A stretch of DNA of 64,000 nt from Alloalcanivorax balearicus MACL04 (GTDB lineage: Bacteria > Pseudomonadota > Gammaproteobacteria > Pseudomonadales > Alcanivoracaceae), in assembly GCF_025532145.1 (NCBI RefSeq), contig NZ_ARXS01000008.1:62001-126000 (forward strand), given 5' to 3'. The notes beneath the pieces were generated by a model. The model saw only the letters and a list, made by a program, of their open reading frames with translations, made no database searches and was not told the origin of the DNA. Positions 8,178 through 16,629 of this stretch are shown here, in pieces. The translations under genes were made by a program, and so were the position numbers. Each line of letters begins with the position of its first letter. The stretch's first letter is position 1.

Positions 8178-8294
8178 ATGAATCGCTATTACCGTAACTT
8201 CGCGCTGTTTTGCTACTGGCGATTTAGCGGCGCTAGCCTGACCGCCGGCCGCCGCCACGACTCGACACCACCATCGACACCCTTGCGCCGATGA
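8178..8294 (+). CDS. aromatic-rich leader peptide 2 upstream of DAHP synthase
   Basis: A second short frame of 38 codons starts after GGAG and begins MNRYYRNFALFCYWRF, with eight Tyr/Phe/Trp codons among the first 16. It ends 29 bases before the DAHP synthase ATG. I find no second T-tailed terminator after it, so if it acts it may work through coupling to the synthase start or through leader folding. Two independent aromatic-rich frames in one 400-base leader are unlikely by chance. Confidence 0.6.
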   Translation: MNRYYRNFALFCYWRFSGASLTAGRRHDSTPPSTPLRR

Positions 8295-8323
8295 TTGGCG
8301 CCTGATTGCTCAAGGAAAGGATT

Positions 8324-9379
8324 ATGAACGCCTCCGTCGCCACCCTGGCCGAAACCGGCGAAGCCCAGGACCAGGAAACCCGCCACCAACGTCTGCCCAG
8401 CCCTGTCGCCCTACGTGAGGCGCTGCCACTGGAAACCGGGTTGCAGGCTCGCATCCGCCAGCAACGCCAGGCGGTCCGCGCCATCCTCAACGGCGAAGAC
8501 GATCGCCTGCTGGTAATCACCGGCCCCTGTTCCCTGCACGACCCCGAATCCGCCCTCGAATACGGCCAGCGGCTGGCCGGCCTTGCCGAGCAGGTGAGCG
8601 ATTCGTTGCTGCTGGTCATGCGCGCTTACGTGGAGAAGCCACGCACCACGGTGGGATGGAAAGGATTGCTCTACGATCCGCACCTGGATGGCCGCCACGA
8701 CCTGGCCACGGGGCTGCGTCTGTCCCGGGAGCTGCTGCGCGACCTGGCGCGGCTCGGTCTGCCGCTGGCCACCGAGTTGTTGAACCCGCTGGCCGCCTCC
8801 TACCTGAGCGATCTACTGGCCTGGGCAGCGATTGGCGCGCGCACCACCGAATCACAAATCCACCGGGAAATGGTCAGCGGCCTGCCGCTGCCGGTGGGCT
8901 TCAAGAACGGTACCGACGGCACCGTCACCGTGGCCCGCGACGCCATCGCCGCCGCCGCCCACGGCCACACCCACCTGGGACTGGACGATCACGGCCATCC
9001 GGCCCTGGTGCAAACACCAGGCAATGCCGACACGCACCTGGTGCTGCGCGGCGGTCATCAGGGCCCCAACTATCGGGAAGAGCAGGTGCTGGCCGCCCGT
9101 GACGCCCTGGAAAGCGCCGGCCTCAATCCACGCCTGGTGGTCGATTGCAGCCATGCCAACAGCGGCAAGGACCCGGCCCGGCAGCCGCTGGTGCTGGAAG
9201 AGGTGCTGCGCCAGCGGCGCCAGGGTGACAGCACGGTGGTCGGGGTGATGCTGGAAAGCCACCTCAACGGCGGAAACCAGCCCCTGTCTGGATCGCTACG
9301 CTACGGCGTTTCCATCACCGATGCCTGCCTCGGCTGGGCGGACACCGAGGCGCGGTTGCTCCAGCTCGCCCGGGGGTGA
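8324..9379 (+). CDS. aroG: 3-deoxy-7-phosphoheptulonate (DAHP) synthase, class I
   Basis: The 351-residue enzyme condenses phosphoenolpyruvate with erythrose-4-phosphate, the first step of the shikimate pathway. Visible class I motifs are VITGPCSLHDP (residues 61-71), MRAYVEKPRTTVGWKG, the GARTTESQIHREMVSGL segment, GFKNGTDG, LRGG and VVDCSHANSGKD with metal/PEP ligands. The ATG at 8324 follows AAGGAAAGG. Two aromatic-rich leader peptides and an attenuator precede it, suggesting control by charged aromatic tRNAs. Its 3' end overlaps the convergent chemoreceptor gene by 84 bases. Which aromatic amino acid inhibits this isozyme is not evident, so the aroG symbol is nominal. Confidence 0.92.
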   Translation: MNASVATLAETGEAQDQETRHQRLPSPVALREALPLETGLQARIRQQRQAVRAILNGEDDRLLVITGPCSLHDPESALEYGQRLAGLAEQVSDSLLLVMRAYVEKPRTTVGWKGLLYDPHLDGRHDLATGLRLSRELLRDLARLGLPLATELLNPLAASYLSDLLAWAAIGARTTESQIHREMVSGLPLPVGFKNGTDGTVTVARDAIAAAAHGHTHLGLDDHGHPALVQTPGNADTHLVLRGGHQGPNYREEQVLAARDALESAGLNPRLVVDCSHANSGKDPARQPLVLEEVLRQRRQGDSTVVGVMLESHLNGGNQPLSGSLRYGVSITDACLGWADTEARLLQLARG

Positions 9380-10948
9380 CACCGGGCCGTCGGACGCCAG
9401 GGTGAAGGACGCCACCGCCGCCATCAGCTCATCCGCCTGGCGGCGCAGATGGTCCGCGTGGTCGGCGGCGCGGGCCACCACCGAAACGTTCTGCTGGGTG
9501 ACCTGATCCATCCGCACCACCGCTTCGCCAATCTGCTCGATCCCCCGGGCCTGTTCGGTGGACGCCACGGCCACGTCGTCCATGATGGTGGTGACCCGGG
9601 TCACCGCCTCGACGATGTGCTCCATGGTGCCGCCCGCTTTGCCCACCAGAGCCACACCGTCGTCCACTTCCACCAGGGCTTGCTCCATACGGGTTTCGAT
9701 GTCCTTGGCCAGAGTCGCGCTGCGCCGCGCCAGATCCCGCACCTCCTTGGCCACCACCGCGAAACCGCTGCCCTCTTCCCCGGCCCGGGCCGCCTCCACC
9801 GAGGCGTTGAGCGCCAGAATACTGGTCTGCAAGGCAATCCCCTGGATCGCGCTGGTGGTTTCGGCGATCTGCCCGGCGGCGGCGCGCAAACGCTCCATGC
9901 GATCCACCGCCGCGCCCATCACCTCGCTACCCTCCGAAGCCACCCGGTGCGCATCGCGGACCAGGCCATGCCCCTGACGGGCGTGGTCCTCATTGCGCTG
10001 CACCGTGGCGGTAAGCTGTTCCATGCTGGAGGCGGTCTCTTCCAATGACGTGGCCAGTTGCTCGAAGCGGGAGGACAGATTGCCGGTGCCGTTGGCAATA
10101 CCGGCGCTGCCCCGGTGCAGCGTCTCGCAGCTTTTGCGCACCCGCCCCACGATGTTGGCCAATCCCGATTGCAGCGCGCCCAGACCGGCGTAGAGCTGAC
10201 CAATTTCGCTGTTGCCGCGCCGCTCCAGACGGGCGGACAAATCCCCTTCGGCAATGCGCTCGAAATGCGTCAGCAAACGCTGCAGCGGCCGGATCACGTT
10301 TACTGTCACGCCCCAGCGCACCAGCAAAACCAGCAGCAGCGCCGCCGCCACAGTCACCGCCAGAACCGCCACGCCCTGTCGCACCAGTCCTTCGAAACCT
10401 TCGGTGAGACGCCGGGCGCTTTCTTCCGAAGCTTCCAGAAAAGCGTCCGCGCCGGTGGCGAAAGCGTAATTCATGTCGCTGACCCGACCGCGACCGGAGC
10501 GGTAACTGGCGAAATCCCCTTCCTTGAGCACCGTCAATTGCAGACTCAGGCCAACATTGAGCAACGCGTACAACTGCTCGGACAACGCATCGATGGCCTC
10601 CCGCTGTTGCGGTTGCGGGGGGATTTCCAAAAAGCGCTGGAACGCCTGGCGAGCGTCCTTCATCAAGGACTCGGCCTCGTCGATCACCGGCTCCGGTTCA
10701 TCAAAGGACGGCACGCGGATCAGCTCCGCCGCCCGGTCCATGGCCACCTGGGCCTGCAGCAGATCGATGTAGGTGCGGTTCAGGGCGCTGGTCTGGCGGA
10801 CATGAATCTGCTCCAGGGTACCGAATGCCTGGCGGCTGAAATGGGAGGCGTACAGGCTCACCCCACCAAGCACCAGAATCATCACGCTGAAGCCAAGCAG
10901 CACCCAGTCCCAGCTGCGCTTCACCGTCATGTCATCGAGCCATTTCAT
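9296..10948 (-). CDS. methyl-accepting chemotaxis protein
   Basis: The 550-residue chemoreceptor has a first membrane helix at residues 14-34, a periplasmic four-helix-bundle (4HB/TarH-type) domain to about 190, and a second membrane helix with VLAVTVAAALLLVLLV. A HAMP domain (about 215-268) and a long cytoplasmic coiled coil follow. The signalling hairpin tip reads AIQGIALQTSILALNASVEAARAGEEGSGFAVVA. The 4HB domain usually binds small organic ligands; the ligand is unknown. There is no C-terminal NWETF-like pentapeptide. GGGGA lies upstream of the ATG. Its 3' end overlaps the convergent DAHP synthase gene, and no other chemotaxis genes are nearby. Confidence 0.92.
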   Translation of the reverse strand: MKWLDDMTVKRSWDWVLLGFSVMILVLGGVSLYASHFSRQAFGTLEQIHVRQTSALNRTYIDLLQAQVAMDRAAELIRVPSFDEPEPVIDEAESLMKDARQAFQRFLEIPPQPQQREAIDALSEQLYALLNVGLSLQLTVLKEGDFASYRSGRGRVSDMNYAFATGADAFLEASEESARRLTEGFEGLVRQGVAVLAVTVAAALLLVLLVRWGVTVNVIRPLQRLLTHFERIAEGDLSARLERRGNSEIGQLYAGLGALQSGLANIVGRVRKSCETLHRGSAGIANGTGNLSSRFEQLATSLEETASSMEQLTATVQRNEDHARQGHGLVRDAHRVASEGSEVMGAAVDRMERLRAAAGQIAETTSAIQGIALQTSILALNASVEAARAGEEGSGFAVVAKEVRDLARRSATLAKDIETRMEQALVEVDDGVALVGKAGGTMEHIVEAVTRVTTIMDDVAVASTEQARGIEQIGEAVVRMDQVTQQNVSVVARAADHADHLRRQADELMAAVASFTLASDGPVSPPGELEQPRLGVRPAEAGIGDGNAVA

Positions 10949-11095
10949 TCTTTCCCCTTACTCAAAGTCCAGGAAAAAGGAAGGATAAAGACTCAATGTG
11001 ACGGAACGGTAACCGTATACGTCGGCGATGCCACGCCCCTGACTGCATTGCGCTTCCATTTCATCGGTAGCGCCATCCCGCCATGTAAAGCTTCC

Positions 11096-11132
11096 TTGAC
11101 ATCACCTTACAGCGCTGTAAAGTACACTTTAC
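11096..11132 (+). promoter_or_regulatory. promoter with two overlapping palindromic operators
   Basis: TTGACA at 11096 is followed after 16 bases by TAAAGT, a plausible promoter. Over it lie a perfect 14-bp palindrome TTACAGCGCTGTAA (11107-11120) and an overlapping inverted repeat GTAAAGTACACTTTAC (11117-11132). These are candidate binding sites for the XRE regulator encoded by the same operon. Confidence 0.65.
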
Positions 11133-11153
11133 ATCGGAACGAGGGAATTAATC

Positions 11154-11525
11154 ATGAAGCATTACTACGTCAAGCTGTCTCTCGGCTTACTCCTATACGT
11201 TGCCTTGCTGTTCGCCGCCCAGGCAATAACCGCCTGGCTTGAACCCTCGGGAACCTTGAAGCTGGCTTTGCACCTGCTGCCGATGGTCGGTGCTCTGGTG
11301 GTGGCACGAACCGTGGTGACAACCATCCTGGGCCTTGACGAGTTACAACGACGGATTCAGCTCGAAGCGATTGCCTTGTCATTCATGGCCACTGCCTTGG
11401 CGACCTTCACCTGGGGTTTCGCCCAGGACGCGGGAATGCCGGCTCTTCCAATCTTCGCGGTCTGGCCGATGATGGCCGCATTCTGGGTCATCAGTCTGGG
11501 TGTCGTCAGCCGGAAATACGCGTGA
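11154..11525 (+). CDS. small four-helix membrane protein, operon with XRE regulator
   Basis: The 123-residue product has four hydrophobic segments (about residues 8-27, 38-58, 73-93 and 98-118), with a charged loop GLDELQRRIQLEAIA between helices 2 and 3. It resembles the small membrane proteins commonly paired with short XRE regulators in proteobacteria. No enzymatic motif is visible. GAGGGAA precedes the ATG. Its stop overlaps the GTG start of the next gene, so the two are translated together. The promoter region carries palindromes that suggest autoregulation. Confidence 0.75.
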   Translation: MKHYYVKLSLGLLLYVALLFAAQAITAWLEPSGTLKLALHLLPMVGALVVARTVVTTILGLDELQRRIQLEAIALSFMATALATFTWGFAQDAGMPALPIFAVWPMMAAFWVISLGVVSRKYA

Positions 11526-11710
11526 AAAACCACCTTAAATCGTATCGCCTCGAACGCGGCTGGAGCCAGGCCGATCTGGCCAAGGCGCTGTCAGTGTCAC
11601 GGCAAACCGTCAACGCCATTGAAAACGGGCGCTACGATCCCAGCCTGCCGCTCGCCTTCGCCATCGCCAGTGTTTTTGCTTTGAAGATCGAGGATATTTT
11701 TATCCCCTGA
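11522..11710 (+). CDS. XRE family (Cro/cI-type) transcriptional regulator
   Basis: The 62-residue protein is little more than a helix-turn-helix: MKNHLKSYRLERGWSQADLAKALSVSRQTVNAIENGRYDPSLPLAFAIA. It belongs to the minimal YozG-like regulators that end near KIEDIF. It begins with GTG overlapping the TGA of the membrane-protein gene. Such pairs generally autorepress; the palindromes at 11107-11132 are the obvious targets. I see no toxin-like partner, so a toxin-antitoxin role is not proposed. Confidence 0.88.
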   Translation: MKNHLKSYRLERGWSQADLAKALSVSRQTVNAIENGRYDPSLPLAFAIASVFALKIEDIFIP

Positions 11711-11794
11711 CCACCGCTGTCCCACGGTTCTGGGACGACGACAGCGGCTGCGTAGCTCGAGCTTGATTGGAAACCGGCCCTTTCAGAACTCGTG

Positions 11795-11862
11795 GAGAGC
11801 CGGCGGGCAGCCTTCCAGGACCGTGCTTCTCCCGTGTCCTGGAAGGTTGCCCGCCGGCTCTC
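11795..11862. repeat. long inverted repeat between convergent genes
   Basis: Two 27-base arms (11795-11821 and 11836-11862) are complementary at all but one position and enclose a 14-base loop. They lie between the end of the XRE gene (plus) and the end of the beta-helix/cytochrome gene (minus). The stem is longer than in a usual terminator and has no U-run on either side. It may act as a bidirectional terminator or be a small palindromic element. Confidence 0.8.
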
Positions 11863-11885
11863 CTCCCCTGGCAAACAGTGATGCT

Positions 11886-14855
11886 CTACTGACAGGCCCC
11901 CGCATTGGTATAGCTGTCGTCCACCACGGTATCGATCCATTGGCGCAGCAGGGCCACCGCCTCGTCATCCGCCACGCTGCGCGCTATCGGCGGCATCATA
12001 CGTTGCGGATCGTGTTCCGCTTCCATCCGGCAGGTGACGATGGAGGCCTCGCTGTTACCGGGCACCACGACATGCTGCCGGCCGCAGGAGCCGCCGCCGG
12101 TGGCGGTGGGCTTCTTGCAAATACCGTAGCCGGCATCCACGTCGCGGAAGTGGTCCAGATAGTAGCCCGTGTTGGAAGCGGCGCCCTTGTCGTTGTGGCA
12201 GTGCTGGCAATTGACCTCCATATAGGCCCGCAGCCGCTGCTCGATATCCGCCGGGGAATGGGCCGCTTCGCCGCCGTCACCGGCCACGTTCCAATGCGGC
12301 AAACGAGGCACGTTGGTGGCCACGCCACGGCTATCGATCTGCAATTGCGGCGCGCCGGCCAGCAGGCCCTGTTCCACCCAGTACTGCAATTGATTCACGC
12401 GCGGGAAGCCGCCTTGTCCCTGCTCCCCCATGAAGGTGCTTTCCGGCCGGTAGGCCAGATTCAGGTTACGCGGCTTGGGACCGATCGGCGGACTGCCGGT
12501 GGCCTGATCGTCATTGCCGTGGCAGGTGATGCACTGGTTGGCATTGGGAATATTGTAGCGCTCGGTGTCGCCACTGATCACCGCGCCACTGTCCACGTCA
12601 CGGTAATGCCAGCTCACCGCCCGGGCGCCGCCGCCCATGGCCAGCCGGGCCACGCCATCGTCATCCCAGAGGTACGGCAAGCCAGCCCAGTAAGCATTAC
12701 CACTGCTGTTTTCCCGTTTAATCAGCAGGCGGGTTTCCACCAGTTGTTCGGTACCCTGCTCCTCGTCGGTGAAGGCGAAGGTTTTCGCCAATACCGTCCC
12801 CAACGGGAACTCAACGGCGCCGTTCGGGTTGGCGCCGTCCTGACCGTCCTGATACACCGCCTGTTCCCCGGGCGGAATAAACGCCACCCGGTACTTGGTG
12901 GCATAGTCGGAAAACAGCTTGGTGTTGAGGACAAAGGGCACGCCGCCTTCATGGGGCAGGCTGCGCGGATTTTCCGGATCGGCGAACAGGTTGTACTGAT
13001 CCAGGCGCGGACAATCCACCGCCAGGGCCGGACGATTGATGGCGTCCTGGGCGGTTTCCGCTTCGCACAGGAATTTCACGTATTCCTCGGACACCGCCGG
13101 ATCGTGCTCGCCGCTGGGTTCGAACGGCGGAATCGTCACCCTCGGCAGCGGCGCCAGCAGCTTGCCGAAACGGGCCTGGCAGTCGTGATCTTCCAGCTTG
13201 CGATCGCTGGGCAGATTCAACAGGCCCTGGATGACCTCCAGCAGTTCAGCGGGATCAAGGAGAGACAGATCCTGCTCGGCCAGAGCCATCACCACTTCGA
13301 GCCCATCGGTACCGTGGAAATTCAGGTACGGCACGCTGTCTTCATCGAATTGGTTGTCATGAATGCACGAGCCCCACTGCGGCAGTTTTCGCTGCCCCTG
13401 ATCGTCGAACTTATAGGCGTTGTAGTGGCAGGACGGATTGGGATGCTGGTTGGTGTGGATCGGCTTGCCGTTGTCATCGGCGGGCACCGGGTCACCGTTG
13501 GCGTCCACCGGATAGGGGCAGTCCGCGTCCAGGTCATCGAGTAAACCATCCCAGATGATGTGCGCGCCGCGGCCGAGATTAAACAGATTGTCCAGACTGC
13601 CGAGCAACTCGGAAGGATCATTGATGGTGGGCAAATTTTTCAGGCCGATCATCATCGGCAGCAGGGTCTGGATGTCACCGTTCGCGGCCGCCTCCAGATC
13701 CGGCGGTGGCAGGCTGTAACCGGAGTTGCGGATAACATTGTCGTGGATGTGCAGCCCTTCGGTATAGGGGTCCAGTTTCTTGTCGGCGGTTTGCCCTGGA
13801 CCGTCGATCAGTTCATAGCTGATGTAGAGGATGGCCGCGGTGCTGTGATCCTCGAAGACGTTGTCGTAGACCTCGATATTGTCATAGCCCAGGGTAATGA
13901 ACCCGACCCCGCGCGGCACCATGGATACCAGGCCGCTGTGGGCAAAGTTGTAGGTGTTGTTGTTGCGGGCCACGTTGTTGACCATCACCGAGGTGTCGCC
14001 GTAGCGGGTGATGTTCTCCAGATCATAGATGAGGAAGCCGCCGGTATTGCACTCGGCGATGTTGTTGTCGTATTCACCGCCGCGCACGTTCTCGATTTCG
14101 AAACCCATGACGTTATAGGCAGCGCGGCTGTTACGAATAATAGTGGTGTCGGTCTGCCCCACGTAAATGCCGGCATCGGAGGCACCAATGGATTCCGAGT
14201 CTTCCACCAGAATGTATTCCGATTCCACCGGGTAAATACCATAGCGGCCGCTGCTGGAACTGGGCATGTAATCCGGCGCCGGGTCGCCCTCGTTGAGTGG
14301 CGGCGCGGTGCAGGCCACGTGCAGGCGCCCACTGTAATTGGCGGCGGTGATGGGCTCGCCGCCGCCGGACCAGATCGCGCGCACTTTGCTCAGGGTGCCC
14401 CATTTCACGCTCTTGAGTTTAAAGGCGTCACCGGGGGAATCGAGAATGGTCAGGTCCTTCACCGTGATGCCACGCACGTTAAGTGCTTCCAGGCCGGTGA
14501 CATTGACGCTGTCGCGGAATGACAGCACGGTTTTATCCTTGCCGCAGCCCTGGATGGTGACGTCTTCCGTGGCCTGAATCAGCAGCCCCTGATCCAGCTC
14601 GAAGAAACCACATTCGAATTGCAGCACGTCCTTCGGTTTCAGCTGAATCATGGCGTCCACCATACTCTGGGTGGCGTCCTCGCCCGGCGCTACCGTGAAC
14701 ACCCGGCCCTGGCCTTGCGGATCCGGCACTTCACCTCCCGGGTTCTCGCCACCAGGATTATCGCCACCAGAGTCCGAGCCGCCCGAACCACCGCAGCCCG
14801 CCAGCACGCCCAACAGCAAACACAATGACAGCCAACCGATTCCTCGCTCGCACAT
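11886..14855 (-). CDS. lipoprotein fusing a right-handed beta-helix with a diheme cytochrome c domain
   Basis: The 989-residue protein starts with a lipoprotein signal (LLGVLAGC, lipidated Cys21), then a Gly/Ser/Asn/Pro linker. Residues of about 60-430 form a parallel beta-helix with repeated N-x-I and D-N-x-I-x-x-N turns (NosD/PbH1-like). After an acidic linker, the last 350 residues form a cytochrome domain with two CxxCH motifs: CITCH near residue 775 and CQHCH near 883, plus MMPPI as a possible distal ligand. The two halves match families usually encoded by neighbouring genes (beta-helix protein and SO2930-type diheme cytochrome). I start it at ATG 14855 with GGGGAT upstream. Outer-membrane-anchored electron transfer is plausible, but the partner is unknown. 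Confidence 0.82.
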   Translation of the reverse strand: MCERGIGWLSLCLLLGVLAGCGGSGGSDSGGDNPGGENPGGEVPDPQGQGRVFTVAPGEDATQSMVDAMIQLKPKDVLQFECGFFELDQGLLIQATEDVTIQGCGKDKTVLSFRDSVNVTGLEALNVRGITVKDLTILDSPGDAFKLKSVKWGTLSKVRAIWSGGGEPITAANYSGRLHVACTAPPLNEGDPAPDYMPSSSSGRYGIYPVESEYILVEDSESIGASDAGIYVGQTDTTIIRNSRAAYNVMGFEIENVRGGEYDNNIAECNTGGFLIYDLENITRYGDTSVMVNNVARNNNTYNFAHSGLVSMVPRGVGFITLGYDNIEVYDNVFEDHSTAAILYISYELIDGPGQTADKKLDPYTEGLHIHDNVIRNSGYSLPPPDLEAAANGDIQTLLPMMIGLKNLPTINDPSELLGSLDNLFNLGRGAHIIWDGLLDDLDADCPYPVDANGDPVPADDNGKPIHTNQHPNPSCHYNAYKFDDQGQRKLPQWGSCIHDNQFDEDSVPYLNFHGTDGLEVVMALAEQDLSLLDPAELLEVIQGLLNLPSDRKLEDHDCQARFGKLLAPLPRVTIPPFEPSGEHDPAVSEEYVKFLCEAETAQDAINRPALAVDCPRLDQYNLFADPENPRSLPHEGGVPFVLNTKLFSDYATKYRVAFIPPGEQAVYQDGQDGANPNGAVEFPLGTVLAKTFAFTDEEQGTEQLVETRLLIKRENSSGNAYWAGLPYLWDDDGVARLAMGGGARAVSWHYRDVDSGAVISGDTERYNIPNANQCITCHGNDDQATGSPPIGPKPRNLNLAYRPESTFMGEQGQGGFPRVNQLQYWVEQGLLAGAPQLQIDSRGVATNVPRLPHWNVAGDGGEAAHSPADIEQRLRAYMEVNCQHCHNDKGAASNTGYYLDHFRDVDAGYGICKKPTATGGGSCGRQHVVVPGNSEASIVTCRMEAEHDPQRMMPPIARSVADDEAVALLRQWIDTVVDDSYTNAGACQ

Positions 14856-14972
14856 AAGCCGATCCCCTGAATATTGTTGTTCTGGATCCTTACCCCTCAT
14901 TTTCATGTGGGTATCTGGTACGGTTGTACTACGTCAGCCGGCGCAGGAATGTAGCGATATTGTCAACGGGGG

Positions 14973-16199
14973 TTAAAGTGCTTCGGGGGGCTGGGTGGAA
15001 AAGGGCTGTACCGGCCGCCAGTTGCCCTGGCCATCCAGGGTTTGCCGATACTCGAAGCCGGACAAAATGCGCTCCGGCGGGTGGCAGGAAAACTCTTCGA
15101 ACACCAGCCCGTGCCAGCCGCCACGCTCCACTCGAACGCTGTAGAGATAGTGGCCGCGCACCGGATCACCGGCACGGCCCCGGCCATGGGCGGAGAGCAC
15201 CAGCCAATGCACCTGCGGAATCACCGCCAGCGCTTCACCGATCAAGCGCACCCCGGTGGCGTGAGCATGCTCGCGATGCAGACGCCGCCGGGCGCCGTCG
15301 GACAGCCAGGTCACCAACACCCCGGCGCCCCGCGGGTGCGGACGCAATTTGGTATAGGGGAACAGCGCCGGATCCGGCACATCCACTTCCAGGGTCAGGC
15401 CGCGCAGATCATCACTGAGCTGGAACGCCACCTGAGTCACCCGCGGCCAGGGCACCATGGACAACCGATGGGCCAGCACGCCTTCCAGGGCCTGACGCTG
15501 CCCCTGCCGGGCCGCCTGATACAGCCGCCTGAGCCGCTCGAACTGGCCGGCGTGCCGATGCAGGCGCTGCAACCAGGCCAGCCGCACCTGCTGTTGCTGT
15601 TCCCGCCACTGCCGCCGCCGACTTGTCAGACAAGCCCTTCGGCGCGCCGACCAGAGCGCCAGGAACCGCTCCCAAAGCCCGGCCCGGAACGGCAACGTGG
15701 CCGGCTCCGGTTCCTCCGGCGCCATTGGAGAAAGCAGCGGCTGCTCTCCGGGGGCGGGAGTGCAATGGTGCAAGGTCACCAACCCTTCCAGTCGTTGCTG
15801 GTGCTGCTGGATCTGCTCATCCACCGATTGACGAACCCCGTCCGGGTCCACCCGTAACAGCAGCATCAACGCCTGAGGGTCCAGCGGACGCTGCTCCCGG
15901 TCCAGCACCTGGATGTTGCCGGTATGTTCGTTGACCAGCAGCGCCGCCACCCGCGACAAGATCTCCAGCTCGCCATGGCGGAGGCCGCGCCGCACCAGGG
16001 AACGCCGGCTCAGCACGGACTTGAGGCGATGGCCATAGCCCCGGTCGGGCACCAGCAAGCCGCCTTCGCCATGCAGGCCAAGACGGTGGGCAACCCGTTC
16101 CGTGGTCTCCGGTGATTCCGGCAGTCCGCTCCAGGCATAGGGGGACGGCGGCCCGAAACCGGGTTCCAGGACTAGGGTGTGGCGCAAACGCTGGGCCAT
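14973..16199 (-). CDS. protein of unknown function (408 aa)
   Basis: I do not recognise this family. The product is soluble, without signal peptide or membrane helix, and rich in Arg, Gln and Leu. The N-terminal 200 residues (from MAQRLRHTLVLEPGFGPPSPYAW) contain RRSLVRRGLRHGELEIL. A strongly basic stretch (SARRRACLTSRRRQWREQQQQ, about 200-225) divides it. The C-terminal part, with LTLEVDVPDP, IPQVHWLVLSAHGRG and RGHYLYSVRVERGGW, looks like a beta-rich domain. GAGGTAATGCC precedes the ATG at 16199, which I prefer to frames further upstream. No operon partner is apparent. Confidence 0.7.
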   Translation of the reverse strand: MAQRLRHTLVLEPGFGPPSPYAWSGLPESPETTERVAHRLGLHGEGGLLVPDRGYGHRLKSVLSRRSLVRRGLRHGELEILSRVAALLVNEHTGNIQVLDREQRPLDPQALMLLLRVDPDGVRQSVDEQIQQHQQRLEGLVTLHHCTPAPGEQPLLSPMAPEEPEPATLPFRAGLWERFLALWSARRRACLTSRRRQWREQQQQVRLAWLQRLHRHAGQFERLRRLYQAARQGQRQALEGVLAHRLSMVPWPRVTQVAFQLSDDLRGLTLEVDVPDPALFPYTKLRPHPRGAGVLVTWLSDGARRRLHREHAHATGVRLIGEALAVIPQVHWLVLSAHGRGRAGDPVRGHYLYSVRVERGGWHGLVFEEFSCHPPERILSGFEYRQTLDGQGNWRPVQPFSTQPPEAL

Positions 16200-16577
16200 G
16201 GCATTACCTCTGGGCGACGATGGACATGGCCGGCGCCATGTCACAACCACGAAAGGTCATGCCCACCCGAATGCACCTTTGCACTGAAGGACCCTCCACC
16301 GCAGGTGGATGGCACGAAGATTCCCCCCGATGACCGGTCATCGATGGTATCGATGCCCCCAAAGCGAAGATCCCCATCTCGCTCACCCTCTATCCTTCCC
16401 CAACGGATAGTTACCCCGGCGACGCGTCCCAAAGGCGGCGCGGACATTCCTTTCTTTATTCCATCCCTGTTCTTCTTCCTGGCCCGGAAGCGCGGTGAAC
16501 CGATTCACGACGGTCTGGATTCGTGACCTGTTCCAGCGCCCTGCCGGGCAAGGAGACCATAATATGTATTCAGTGTG
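16200..16577. other. divergent intergenic region, no gene seen
   Basis: About 380 bases lie between the minus-strand unknown gene and the conserved operator block of the WYL regulator. No frame here has a ribosome site with plausible protein content. It should contain the promoters for both flanking genes. Confidence 0.5.
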
Positions 16578-16617
16578 GTCATACCAACACTGACTACATG
16601 AACACGTCGTTTTTTGG
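16578..16617 (+). promoter_or_regulatory. conserved operator-like block upstream of WYL regulator 1
   Basis: This 40-bp block matches 57159-57198 at 35 of 40 positions, and all five differences are transitions. It includes GTCATACCAACACTGAC and ACATGAACACGT, the latter an imperfect palindrome. A dyad AGTGT-GGT / ACCAACACT spans its left end. The block ends 12 bases before the regulator ATG. Changes alter codons in any reading frame, so selection appears to act on DNA. Confidence 0.75.
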
Positions 16618-16629
16618 AGCCCATGGGAA

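Noticed and set aside
11763-13544. 593-residue plus-strand frame
   Set aside because: It is antisense to the beta-helix/cytochrome lipoprotein, which has a lipobox and two CxxCH motifs.
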